Translations under genes and position numbers: made by a program | Origin: an uncultured Dehalococcoidia bacterium | GTDB taxonomy: Bacteria; Chloroflexota; Dehalococcoidia; Lucifugimonadales; GCA-2712585 | Direction: 5' to 3' | NCBI GenBank assembly: GCA_958295715.1 | Contig: OY282371.1 | Location: forward strand, 1,001,183 to 1,065,182 | Length of the DNA stretch: 64,000 bases | Part shown: positions 42,355-51,060 of the stretch, piece by piece | Layout of the letters: each line of letters starts with the position of its first letter | Numbering within the stretch: position 1 is the first letter of the stretch | Notes under the pieces: generated by a model | Seen by the model: the letters and a program-made list of their open reading frames with translations, nothing else | Databases searched by the model: none | What the model was told of the DNA's origin: nothing

Positions 42355-43225
42355 CGTCATTCCCGCCCAGGCGGGAAGGGCACGTGTGCCCACTTTGTTT
42401 TGAAGAGCGCTGGCTCTGCGTCAGGAGCTTCGGCTTCCCGCTCTTATCTGTCATTCCCGCGCAGGCGGGAATCCATCCCTCCCCTCTATCGGATCGCCAG
42501 CGTTGCCGGCTGGCCCTTCCCCATGATGTTACTCAGCCCTTGAAGGCCGTGTCAAGGCGGGAGTCCGAACCGGCCCCTCCCGCATTCGCGCCACCGACCG
42601 TCAGGCCGGCCCTCGCGGGAATCCAGGAAGCCTACGACGCAGAGCCAGCGCTCTTCAAAACAAAGTGGGCACACGTGCCCTTCCCGCCTGCGCGGGAACC
42701 CATCTTTCTTACCGCCGCTGCGACAGGGCTGCGACGCCTTGGATCCCCGCGCCGGCAATGGCAAGTCTCGTTATAGCGACACCCGGGCAGGGTGTCCTCT
42801 AACGAGTCGGTTATCGGCTACTTGGCCGCAAGGAGGGGATGGATTCCCGCCTGCGCGGGAATGACGAATAAGAGGGCGGCCCTTACGGCCGGATGGGGAG
42901 CGCGCGCCTGCGCGCGGCTGGCCCGGCGCAACGCTGGCGGGGGATGGATTCCCGCCTGCGCGGGAATGACGGATAAGAGGGCGGCCCTTACGGATGGATG
43001 GGGAGCGCGCGACGGCGCGCGATTGGCCCGGCGCAACGCTGGCGGGGGATGGATTCCCGCATTTGCGCTACCGACCGTCAGGCCGGCCCGGCGCGGGAAT
43101 CCAGGAAGCCTACGACGCAGAGCCAGCGCTCTTCAAAACAAAGTGGGCACACGTGCCCTTCCCGCCTGCGCGGGAATGACGGAAAGGGAGAGGCGGGTTG
43201 GGAATGACGGAGGGGGGGGGCGGCC
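42355..43225. repeat. REP-like cluster with 105-bp tandem units and a 117-bp duplication
   Basis: A 105-bp unit repeats at 42837-42941 and 42942-43046, with a third start at 43047. It comprises a REP hairpin, GCGGCCCTTACGG, and a GCGCGC-rich palindrome whose loop sequence differs between copies. A separate block of about 117 bp (42582-42698) recurs at 43059-43176 and contains ACCGACCGTCAGGCCGGCC, a REP half, and the CTCTTCAAAACAAAGTGGG hairpin element. There is no gene in 42281-43271. Confidence 0.9.
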
Positions 43226-43233
43226 CGCACACC

Positions 43234-43262
43234 TTGTTGTTAAGCTATCCGTACACTAGGAT
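43234..43262 (+). promoter_or_regulatory. Putative promoter of the mrp operon
   Basis: TTGTTG (43234-43239) and TAGGAT (43257-43262) are 17 bases apart, with the ATG at 43272. The transcript would be nearly leaderless, and no ribosome site precedes the ATG. Confidence 0.4.
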
Positions 43263-43271
43263 ATAGCGGCG

Positions 43272-45572
43272 ATGATTCTCCTTTTCTTTGCCTTCCCCGC
43301 CGCCGCGGGCGCGCTGATTCCGTTCCTCCCCGGCCTGTTGCGCCGGAACCTGGGCGTCTTCTCCGCCGGGGTCGCGGCCCTCCTCTTCGCCCTGGCCGTG
43401 TCTCAGATACCGGAGGTCTCCAACGGCCGGTATCCATCCTTCACGTTCCCGTGGGTTCCCGCCCTTGGCGCGCACCTATCCCTGCTCCTTGACGGGTACG
43501 CCCTCTTTTTCACCCTCCTCATAACGGGCGTCGGCTTCCTCATCTTCGCCTACTCCCAGCGGTACATGTCCGAGCACCCGCGCCGCGTGAAGTTCTACAG
43601 TTGGATGCTTGTGTTCGCCGGGGCAATGCTTGGCCTGGTCACCTCCTCCAACCTCATCCTCCTGTACTTCTTCTGGGAGATGACCACCATAAGCTCCTTC
43701 TTCCTCATTGGACTCTTCGACAGCCAGGAGGAGGCGCGATGGAACGCGGTGAAGGCCTTGGCGGTCACCATTCTGGGCGGCCTGGCCATGCTGGCCGGTT
43801 TCATCCTCATCTACGTCACCCTCGGCACCTTTGAGCTGACGGAGATCTGGTCTAGGGGCGCGGAGCTGCGCGACAGCCCGCTTCTGATTCCCATAGTCAT
43901 TCTGGTCATCCTTGGCGCCCTCACCAAGTCCGCCATCTTCCCCTTCCACTCGTGGCTACCCTCCGCCATGGTCGCGCCAACCCCCGTCAGCGCCTACCTG
44001 CACTCAGCCACCATGGTCAAGGGAGGAGTTTTCCTGGTCGCGCGCCTAACCCCCCTCTTCGCCAGCGTGCCTCTGTGGGAGTGGACCCTCATCACTCTGG
44101 GACTGGCCACCCTTCTGATAGGCGGCTTCCTGGCCCTGCGCGAAAGCGACCTGAAGGGGCTGCTGGCCTACTCAACCATAAGCCAACTGGGGATGATGGT
44201 CGCCCTGTACGGGCTGGGCACGGAGTTGGCGGTGAAGGCCGCCACCCTGCACCTTATGAGCCACGCCATCTTCAAGGCGGGCCTCTTTCTGGTTGCCGGG
44301 ACCATCGAGTACCTGGTGGGCACGCGAGACCTCAGGCCCCTGGGAGGACTCGCCTGGGTCATTCCGGGCCTGGCCGCCGTCGCCGCCGTTGTGTCCCTCT
44401 CCCTGGCGGGCATACCGCCCCTGAGCGGATTCGTCAGCAAGGAGGCCCTGATTGAGGCCTCCGTCGCCTCTGCCGGGCTGTCGGGCTGGCTGATGACGGC
44501 CATCCTGGTCATTGGCAGCGCCGTAACCCTGGCCTACTCCATGAAGTTCCTGCTGGGCGCCTTCTGGGGAGGCAGGGGCGATGCCGTTGGCCCCCGGCGG
44601 TGGGCGCCGCTGCCCCTCCTCATCCCGCCTTCAGTCCTGGCCCTGGCCGCCCTTGTCATTGGCGTTTACCCCGCTCTGGTAGGAGCCATCATCTCCCCCG
44701 CCGTTGAATCCATCACCCAGAAGCCCGTCCACGTCTCCCTCTACTTCTGGCCCGGCCTCACCCTTCCCCTTGCCCTCAGCGCCCTGGCCATACTGCTGGG
44801 CATCGGGGTCTACTGGCGCATGGAGATAATCAACCGCCTGCTCGCCCCCCTCACGACCCACCTGACCCTTGACTTGGGCTACCGGTACATCGTCGGCCTC
44901 AGCTGCAGGACTGTGCCCCGGATATACCTCCGCCTTCAGAACGGAGACCTCCGCGTCTATCTTGTTGTCATAATGGCCGTGGTTATGGCCCTCGTCGCGG
45001 CGGGTCTTCTGGTCTCGGCGCCGCCTCCATTAGCGGACTTGGCCGAAGGCGTCAACCTTGGAGTTCTGGACTACGCCCTTGCCGGCCTCGTCACGCTGGG
45101 AGCCGTGGCCCTTCTGTTCCGACGACGCCCCCTGGACCTTGTGCTGGTCCTCGGATTCGTTGGCTCCTTGGTGGCGGCGGCCTTCGCCTTGTACAGCGCC
45201 CCTGACCTGGCCATCACCTCAATCGTGGTGGAGCTTCTTGCCATGGTCCTCTTGATGCTGGCCCTGAGCCGCATGTTAAAGCTGTTCAACGTCTCGGCGT
45301 CAAGGCCGGCCATAACCCTGCAAGCCCTCTTCTCCGTGGCCTTTGGCGGGCTTGTCACCCTGCTGCTCCTGTCGGTCTTAGCGACTCCGCAAAGCCCATC
45401 GATATCCCCCTTCTTCATAGAAAACAGCCCGGCGATGGCCAAGGCCAAGAACGTGGTCAACACCATCCTTGTCGACTTCCGCGGCTTCGACACCCTGGGC
45501 GAGATAGCCGTGGTAGCCATTGCGGCCCTGGCCATCTTCGTCATGGTCCGCGCGGCCAAGGAGCGGGTCTGA
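43272..45572 (+). CDS. mnhA: Na+/H+ antiporter subunit A (Mrp/Mnh)
   Basis: This 766-residue protein has many membrane spans and is homologous to NuoL. Seen are the antiporter motifs FFWEMTTISSFFLIGL, KSAIFPFHSWLPSAMVAPTPVSAYLHSATMVKGG and LLAYSTISQLGMMV (proton-channel Lys and His). The C-terminal extension (LAITSIVVELLAMVLLMLAL) carries the MbhD/MbhE-like part. The start of mnhB is two bases after the stop. The multi-subunit exchanger moves Na+ out against H+. Confidence 0.93.
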   Translation: MILLFFAFPAAAGALIPFLPGLLRRNLGVFSAGVAALLFALAVSQIPEVSNGRYPSFTFPWVPALGAHLSLLLDGYALFFTLLITGVGFLIFAYSQRYMSEHPRRVKFYSWMLVFAGAMLGLVTSSNLILLYFFWEMTTISSFFLIGLFDSQEEARWNAVKALAVTILGGLAMLAGFILIYVTLGTFELTEIWSRGAELRDSPLLIPIVILVILGALTKSAIFPFHSWLPSAMVAPTPVSAYLHSATMVKGGVFLVARLTPLFASVPLWEWTLITLGLATLLIGGFLALRESDLKGLLAYSTISQLGMMVALYGLGTELAVKAATLHLMSHAIFKAGLFLVAGTIEYLVGTRDLRPLGGLAWVIPGLAAVAAVVSLSLAGIPPLSGFVSKEALIEASVASAGLSGWLMTAILVIGSAVTLAYSMKFLLGAFWGGRGDAVGPRRWAPLPLLIPPSVLALAALVIGVYPALVGAIISPAVESITQKPVHVSLYFWPGLTLPLALSALAILLGIGVYWRMEIINRLLAPLTTHLTLDLGYRYIVGLSCRTVPRIYLRLQNGDLRVYLVVIMAVVMALVAAGLLVSAPPPLADLAEGVNLGVLDYALAGLVTLGAVALLFRRRPLDLVLVLGFVGSLVAAAFALYSAPDLAITSIVVELLAMVLLMLALSRMLKLFNVSASRPAITLQALFSVAFGGLVTLLLLSVLATPQSPSISPFFIENSPAMAKAKNVVNTILVDFRGFDTLGEIAVVAIAALAIFVMVRAAKERV

Positions 45573-45573
45573 C

Positions 45574-45993
45574 ATGGAACGAGGCCCCCTCCTCAAGACC
45601 GTCACCTCACTGACCTTTCCCCTCATCCTGGTTATTGCGCTATACCTCCTGCTGAGCGGCCACAACCGGGCGGGAGGCGGTTTCATCGCCGGGGTTCTGG
45701 TGAGCGGCGCCATAGCCCTCCAGTACCTGGCCCACGGCTTCCACCAAGTCCCCACGTTCCTGCGGCTGCCCTACAGACTCATCCTTGGCCTGGGACTCCT
45801 CCTCTCCGTCGTGGTGGGATTCGCGCCCATCCTTTGGGGATTCCCCTTCCTGACCAGCTTTCACGGCTCGGTCAACGTGCCGGTTCTCGGTTCCAAAATG
45901 GAGTTCTCCCTGGCCCAGGCCTTTGACCTGGGAATCTTTATGCTGGTTGTCGGCGGCCTTATGACGGCCATTCTTGCCCTGAGGGAGGAGTAG
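45574..45993 (+). CDS. mnhB: Na+/H+ antiporter subunit B
   Basis: This 139-residue membrane protein has the MnhB pattern SLTFPLILVIALYLLLSGHNRAGGGFIAG, where the G-H-N-x-x-G-G-G-F motif is diagnostic, and the C-terminal DLGIFMLVVGGLMTAI. The ATG at 45574 is one base past the mnhA stop. The frame also extends upstream inside mnhA, but those residues belong to the overlapping gene. Confidence 0.93.
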   Translation: MERGPLLKTVTSLTFPLILVIALYLLLSGHNRAGGGFIAGVLVSGAIALQYLAHGFHQVPTFLRLPYRLILGLGLLLSVVVGFAPILWGFPFLTSFHGSVNVPVLGSKMEFSLAQAFDLGIFMLVVGGLMTAILALREE

Positions 45994-45994
45994 G

Positions 45995-46336
45995 TTGGAG
46001 ATACCCCTCTCCATAGCCGTTGGAGCGCTGGCGGGCGGCGGCCTCTTCCTGCTGCTCCAGCGAAGCGTCATCAAGATGGTCATCGGGCTGCTGCTCCTGT
46101 CCCACGCCGCCAACCTCACCATATTTATCGTCGGGCGGCTTCGAAAGGGGGGGACGCCCATCGTTCAGGAGGACATCAGTCTCCAGACCTTCGCCGACCC
46201 CTTGGTGCAGGCCCTGATACTCACCGCCATAGTCATAGGATTCGGGGTGGCCGCTTTTCTCGTCACCATAGCCTTTCAGGCCCACAGGAAGACGGGAAGC
46301 GACGACCTTGACGACATGAGGGACCTGCGGGGATGA
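45995..46336 (+). CDS. mnhC: Na+/H+ antiporter subunit C (NuoK-like)
   Basis: This 113-residue protein of three membrane spans has VIGLLLLSHAANLTIF and DPLVQALILTAIVIGFGVAA, the MnhC/NuoK signature. The start is TTG at 45995, immediately after the mnhB stop, with GAGGAG overlapping the end of mnhB. Its last four bases overlap mnhD. Confidence 0.92.
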   Translation: MEIPLSIAVGALAGGGLFLLLQRSVIKMVIGLLLLSHAANLTIFIVGRLRKGGTPIVQEDISLQTFADPLVQALILTAIVIGFGVAAFLVTIAFQAHRKTGSDDLDDMRDLRG

Positions 46337-47838
46337 CCGATTTCCTGCTAGTGGCCCCGGTCCTGCTGCCCCTGGCCGGGGCCATCCTGCTGGTCATAGC
46401 GTGGGGAAGGCTGCCCGTCGCCAGGGCCGTAAGCGTGACGGTCGCCGCCGCCGTAGCCGTCGTCGCCTTCTACACCCTGTTCACCGTGCAGGCCGACGGC
46501 ATTCTGGCCTCGACTTTGGGAAACTGGCCGGCCCCCTTCGGCATAGTCCTCGTGGCCGACCTCTTCAGCGCCTCCATGGTCTCGGCCACGGCCCTAGTCG
46601 CCATCGTCGCCTTGGCCCTGATAGGCTTGGTCCAGGAACCGGCGCAGCAGAAGCGGGTCTATCCCTTCATGCTCTTCCTCTTGGCGGGCGTCAACGGGGC
46701 CTTTATGACCGGCGACCTGTTTAACCTCTTCGTCTTCTTTGAGGTCACACTGCTGGCCTCCTACGCGCTCATGGCCATCGGCGCGCAGAAACTTCAGATG
46801 GAAGCCGCCTTCAAGTACGTGGTCATTAACGTGGTGGCCTCCAGCCTGTTCCTTGTTGGGGTCGGACTCCTGTACGGGGAGTTGGGCACGCTGAACATGG
46901 CCCACCTGTCCGTGAGGGTGGCCGAGGCCGGGGGCGGCGGAGTAATCACCCCCGTGGCGGCCCTGCTCCTGGTCGCCTTTGGAATCAAGGCGGCCGTCGT
47001 TCCCCTCCACTTCTGGCTGCCCGGCGCCTACGTCGCCATCCCCTCGGGCGTGGCGATCTTCTTTGGGGCCGTCCTGACAAAGGTGGGGGTCTACAGCATA
47101 ATTAGGGTCTTCACCCTGGTCTTGGGACACGACCAGGACTTCTTCCAACCCGTTCTCCTGTCCATGGCCGGCCTCAGCATGGTCTTGGGGGCCCTTGGCG
47201 CCGTGGCCCAGAGGGGGTTCCGCTCCATCCTCACCTGGGACATCATAAGCCAGGTTGGATTCATACTCATGGGCCTGGGACTGTTCACCGTGGCCTCCGT
47301 CTCCGCCGGCGTCTTCTTCATGCTCCAGTACATGCCCGTAAAGGCCGCCCTATTCTCGGTCGCCGCCGTGGTGGAGCGGCTCCGCGGCGCCAGGGGCATC
47401 TACCGGCTCGGCGGCTTGGCGGCGGCCTACCCGTTCCTGGCCGTTCTCTTTCTCATCCCGGCCCTGTCCCTATCGGGGGCGCCCCCCTTCAGCGGCTTCT
47501 GGGCCAAGCTGGCCCTCCTCCAGTCCGGCCTTCAGGTTGGCTCAATTGGAGGATACGCCATCGTCGCGGCGGCCCTCTGCGCCAGCTTCATAACCCTTTT
47601 CGTCATGTTTAAGATATGGCAGTGGGCCTTTTGGGGCGAGGCCAAAGGAGCGCCGGCCGCTCACGTCTCGCCCATGGCCCAGGGCCGGCTGCTGATGCCG
47701 ATAGCCGCCGTTGCCGCGGTGACCGTGATTTTGGCCTTCGCCGCCGGAGGTCTGCATGACATAACCACCACGGTGGCGCAGCAACTTTTGGACCCCTCCG
47801 ACTACGTTGAGGCCGTGAACCTGGCCCTCCCCCGGTAG
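46333..47838 (+). CDS. mnhD: Na+/H+ antiporter subunit D (NuoN/M-like)
   Basis: This 501-residue membrane protein has the proton-antiporter signature NLFVFFEVTLLASYALM, GIKAAVVPLHFWLPGAYV and LTWDIISQVGFILMG. The ATGA overlap with mnhC indicates coupling. The operon stops here: no mnhE, F or G follows, and the next 600 bp are repeats. Either those subunits are encoded elsewhere or the complex is a reduced form. Confidence 0.93.
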   Translation: MTDFLLVAPVLLPLAGAILLVIAWGRLPVARAVSVTVAAAVAVVAFYTLFTVQADGILASTLGNWPAPFGIVLVADLFSASMVSATALVAIVALALIGLVQEPAQQKRVYPFMLFLLAGVNGAFMTGDLFNLFVFFEVTLLASYALMAIGAQKLQMEAAFKYVVINVVASSLFLVGVGLLYGELGTLNMAHLSVRVAEAGGGGVITPVAALLLVAFGIKAAVVPLHFWLPGAYVAIPSGVAIFFGAVLTKVGVYSIIRVFTLVLGHDQDFFQPVLLSMAGLSMVLGALGAVAQRGFRSILTWDIISQVGFILMGLGLFTVASVSAGVFFMLQYMPVKAALFSVAAVVERLRGARGIYRLGGLAAAYPFLAVLFLIPALSLSGAPPFSGFWAKLALLQSGLQVGSIGGYAIVAAALCASFITLFVMFKIWQWAFWGEAKGAPAAHVSPMAQGRLLMPIAAVAAVTVILAFAAGGLHDITTTVAQQLLDPSDYVEAVNLALPR

Positions 47839-47929
47839 CCTGCCCCCATCGCCGGCCGCCAACCACCCCACCCCCACAGCCCGCTATCACTGCCCTTTCC
47901 TCTCACTCCCTCATCCCGACCCTCTCGCC

Positions 47930-48425
47930 ATTCCCGCCCTCTGCGTCCCTCCCGTCATTCCCGCGCCCCCCTTTCGTCATTCCCGCGCCTCCTTTCCCGT
48001 CATTCCCGCGAAGGCGGGAATCCATCCCTTCGGGAGGAGGGGCTGGAAGCCACACCCGTTACGCCGTCGCAACCACGCCACGGCGCGCGCCACCTCCCTT
48101 TCGTCATTCCCGCGAAGGCGGGAATCCATCCCTTGAGGAGGAGGGGCTGGAAGCCACACCCGCCTGCCCTCATCCCCCTAAGGGCATGTGTGGAGCTCAG
48201 TCCCTCCCCTTGGTGAGGGAAAGGGCGGCGTGATGCCGAGTGTCGTCACCTTGATGCAATAGAGGCGTAGAAGATGGATTCCCGCCTGCGCGGGAATGAC
48301 GGAAAAGAGGGCGGGAATGACGGAAAGAGTGAGGACGGCAGAAACCTCGCGCCGCAGAACCAACGCTCTTCAAAACTTAAGTGGGCGCACGCGCCCTTCC
48401 CGCCTGCGTGGGAATGACGGAAAGA
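47930..48425. repeat. REP-like palindrome cluster
   Basis: It holds four REP-like hairpins (near 48001, 48112, 48283, 48402). Two have GAAG/CTTC-type loops (CGCGAAGGCG) and are joined to a GGAGGAGGGGCTGGAAGCCACACCCG block that occurs twice (about 48032 and 48136). The last carries the GGGCGCACGCGCCC hairpin. No gene is seen in 47839-48461. Confidence 0.85.
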
Positions 48426-48461
48426 GTGAGGACGGCATGAGGGGCAACCGCGGCCCTCGGC

Positions 48462-48845
48462 TTAGGAGGGGATGTGAGCGGTGGCTTCGACTTCTACCAG
48501 GAAGTCGGGTTCCGCAAGCCCGCTCACCAGAAGCAGCGTGCTGGCGGGTGGGTCCCCCGTCAGATGCTTGTCACGCGCGGTCCTGAACCCGGGGATGTCT
48601 TCCCGGCGGGTCAGAAAGACGGTTATCTTGGTCACGTCGTCAAACCCGGCGCCCTGGGATTCAAGGGCCGTTTTGAGGTTGAGGAAGACCTGGTCAGTCT
48701 GGGAGGCGATGTCCGGCCCGGCCAGGGAGCCGTCGGGCCTCCGGCCGACCTGCCCGGCGACGTAGATGACCTCACCGGCCCTGACCACGTGGGTGAACCC
48801 CCTTGGCGGGGAGATGCCCTCCGGGTTGTGGCGCTGTAGCGGCAT
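48462..48845 (-). CDS. RidA/YjgF-family protein
   Basis: This 127-residue protein of the trimeric RidA fold has GEVIYVAGQVGRRPDG, QVFLNLKTALESQGAGFDDVTKITVFLT and LLVSGLAEPDFLVEVEATA. RidA itself has an Arg in the I(R)xxxxxI motif near the C-terminus; here the region reads ASTLLLVSGLAEPDFLVEVEA, so that Arg is not evident and imine deaminase activity is uncertain. It is last in the DUF35/thiolase operon, with GGAG just before the ATG. Confidence 0.88.
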   Translation of the reverse strand: MPLQRHNPEGISPPRGFTHVVRAGEVIYVAGQVGRRPDGSLAGPDIASQTDQVFLNLKTALESQGAGFDDVTKITVFLTRREDIPGFRTARDKHLTGDPPASTLLLVSGLAEPDFLVEVEATAHIPS

Positions 48846-48867
48846 GGATAGTTACTCCTTTAGGGGG

Positions 48868-49338
48868 CTAAGGGTTGGCGGGCGCGAAAAACCGGATGTC
48901 GTTGACGCCGCCGGCGCGCTCGTCGGCCCAACAAGGCTCCACGAGGAGGCCGGTCTTCAATTGCGACGGGTCCTCAAGTCCGCCGACGCGGTGGAGGATG
49001 CCGCCCCTAACGCCGTCCCAGACGATGAGGGCCACGGCCACGGGTTGCGTAAGCGGCTCCTCGTCCAAGGAGCGGTGGAGAAGGGTGAAGGACTTAACGC
49101 GGGCCGGCCCCTCCACCGGCGACCAGTCGCCGGTTTCCACAAAGCATATCTCGCAGTAAATCTTTGGGGGCAGGAACCTCTGGCGGCAGCTTGAGCACGC
49201 CGCGGCCAGAATGACCTTGCGGTCCCGCATGGCCTTGAAGAACCGTTCGCCGGCCACCCCCACGGTGTACCTGTGATGGATGGGTATGTTTCCCAGGGCC
49301 TTCCCGGGGGCGGTGGAGTAGTGGGGTTGGGTGGACAC
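48868..49338 (-). CDS. DUF35 OB-fold protein with zinc ribbon (copy 2)
   Basis: This 156-residue protein has the zinc ribbon CSSCRQRFLPPKIYCEIC intact and an OB-fold part (GPARVKSFTLLHRS, LTQPVAVALIVWDG). It is longer at the N-terminus than copy 1. It lies 22 bp upstream of ridA and 8 bp downstream of another DUF35 gene. The two DUF35 and two thiolase-like genes suggest two enzyme-partner pairs, or one heteromeric complex. Confidence 0.85.
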   Translation of the reverse strand: MSTQPHYSTAPGKALGNIPIHHRYTVGVAGERFFKAMRDRKVILAAACSSCRQRFLPPKIYCEICFVETGDWSPVEGPARVKSFTLLHRSLDEEPLTQPVAVALIVWDGVRGGILHRVGGLEDPSQLKTGLLVEPCWADERAGGVNDIRFFAPANP

Positions 49339-49346
49339 GGCGCGCC

Positions 49347-49862
49347 TCAGCCCACCAGCTTGAAATAGCGGATGTCGGTGATGGCCCCCTCCCGCTCGGA
49401 CTGGGGCTTCCAGACGGCTTGAACCCTCTTGCCTATGGCCACTTTCGAGAGGACGGTGGGCAGGTCTTCACCCACCTCGCCGAGGACGTGGAGGATTCCC
49501 AAACCCGGGCTTGCCCCGTCTATCTCTATGACGGCGGGTATCTCCGGGGTGTCGCGCCGGGTCGCGTCCCAGTTCACAAAGGAGACGGAAAAGGTGTTGA
49601 TGACGCCGGTTCCGGAAAGCTCTACCCACCGGTCGATGGGCGCGAAGCAGAGCTCGCAGAAGGCCCGCGGGGGTATCAGCGTGCGTTCGCAGCCGGAGCA
49701 CTGGACGCCGAGGACCTTTCCCTCCTTGAGGCCGGCCAGGAACTTTCCCACGGCGGCCCCGGTGTCCCAGGCGTACTCGGCCTTAACCCTCCAACTGGTG
49801 GTGAGGGCCTCTCCCTGGGTTAGGGCCTGGTCGCTTAAAGAGGTTCCGGCTAGGGGTCTCAC
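49347..49862 (-). CDS. DUF35 OB-fold protein with zinc ribbon (copy 3)
   Basis: This 171-residue protein has the zinc ribbon CSGCERTLIPPRAFCELC and the OB-fold strands GTGVINTFSVSFVNWD and PAVIEIDGASPGLGILHVL. The GTG start at 49862 is 9 bp after the stop of a thiolase-like gene and has only a weak ribosome site, so translation probably couples to the upstream gene. An N-terminal stretch of about 40 residues precedes the ribbon. Confidence 0.83.
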   Translation of the reverse strand: MRPLAGTSLSDQALTQGEALTTSWRVKAEYAWDTGAAVGKFLAGLKEGKVLGVQCSGCERTLIPPRAFCELCFAPIDRWVELSGTGVINTFSVSFVNWDATRRDTPEIPAVIEIDGASPGLGILHVLGEVGEDLPTVLSKVAIGKRVQAVWKPQSEREGAITDIRYFKLVG

Positions 49863-49871
49863 GGCGTTCTG

Positions 49872-51050
49872 CTACTTTCCAAGGATTACTACCGTCCCGA
49901 CCTGCATGAGGTCGCCCCAGGCCTGGGCCAGGCCCCGGCGCGCCTCGCGGCGGACCTGCCGCTTCCCGGCGCGGCCCTCAAGCTGCCAGTATATCTCCGC
50001 CACCTTCATCATCCCCGCGGCGGCGATGGGGTTCCCCACCCCTATCAGCCCGCCGGAGGGGGTGGCCGGTATGCCGGCGAGGGTGTCCCTGTCCCAAAAG
50101 CCCTTCTCAACCAGCCGGGGGGCCTGGCCCTTGTCGGCAAGTTGCAGCCCCTCCAGGTGGTGAAGCTCCTTATAGGCGAAGGGGTCGTAGGGTTCCACAA
50201 CGTGAATCTCTTTGCGCGGGTCGGTCACGCCAGCCATATCATAGGCCATGAGGGCGGCCTTTTCTAGGTACCTGGGGTAGTAAAGGTCGCGGTTAGTCCA
50301 GTAGGAAGTGTCTAGGTTCCAGCCGACGCCTTCAATCCATACGGGATCCAGCCCGCGCTTCTTGACGAACTCCTCGGAGGCGAGGAGCATCGCGCCGGCG
50401 CCGTCGCTGACCGGCGACACCATGAGGCGTTGGACGGGCCAGGCCATGACCTCCGAGTCCATTATCTCCTCTATAGAAAAGTCGCCGGAGATGCCCGATT
50501 GGGAGGAAGGGTGGTCCATGCCGTTGAGCTTGTTCTTTCGCGCCACCTGAGCGAAGGTTTCCATGGGGACGCCGTGGGCGCTCATGTAGCGGTTCATCTC
50601 GAGGGCGAAGATCCACAGGAGGTTTACGCCCAGGGGACGCTCTAGGAACTGGTCGTAGATGGCGTTGAAGGCCCCCTGGGGATGGGGCAGCGCGGAGGAC
50701 ATCTTCTCCTCGGCGACCACGAGGCAGGTGTCGAAGTCGCCGCTGGCCACGTGATACCAGCCGTTGATGACGCCGAAGACGCCTGAGCCGCCGCCGACGT
50801 AGCTCCGCATGTAGGGCTTGCCCCTGGCCCCGGCGCCGTCGGCGAAGTATTCCGCGTTCATGTGAACGCCGTCGAAGGCGTCGGGGGCGGTGATTCCAAC
50901 CACGCAGTCCACGTCGGAGATGGTCAGCGACGCGTCGCGGAGGGCGGCGGAGGCGGCTTGAAAGGCCAACTCCTTGGGGGTCTCCAAGGCTCGGCGCATG
51001 AAGCGGGTTAGCCCGGCGCCGAGGACGGCCACTCTGTTTTTATAAGGCAT
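49872..51050 (-). CDS. Thiolase-fold protein lacking nucleophilic Cys (copy 2)
   Basis: This 392-residue protein starts KNRVAVLGAGLTRF. At the position of the usual Cys it reads RSYVGGGSGVFGVI, with no Cys, and the C-terminal motif is GGLIGVGNPIAAAG, where the His of GHP is Asn. Both classical catalytic residues are therefore missing, and only a different chemistry or a supporting role is possible. It lies between a DUF35 gene and a second thiolase-like gene. Confidence 0.82.
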   Translation of the reverse strand: MPYKNRVAVLGAGLTRFMRRALETPKELAFQAASAALRDASLTISDVDCVVGITAPDAFDGVHMNAEYFADGAGARGKPYMRSYVGGGSGVFGVINGWYHVASGDFDTCLVVAEEKMSSALPHPQGAFNAIYDQFLERPLGVNLLWIFALEMNRYMSAHGVPMETFAQVARKNKLNGMDHPSSQSGISGDFSIEEIMDSEVMAWPVQRLMVSPVSDGAGAMLLASEEFVKKRGLDPVWIEGVGWNLDTSYWTNRDLYYPRYLEKAALMAYDMAGVTDPRKEIHVVEPYDPFAYKELHHLEGLQLADKGQAPRLVEKGFWDRDTLAGIPATPSGGLIGVGNPIAAAGMMKVAEIYWQLEGRAGKRQVRREARRGLAQAWGDLMQVGTVVILGK

Positions 51051-51060
51051 GGTGGAAGCG

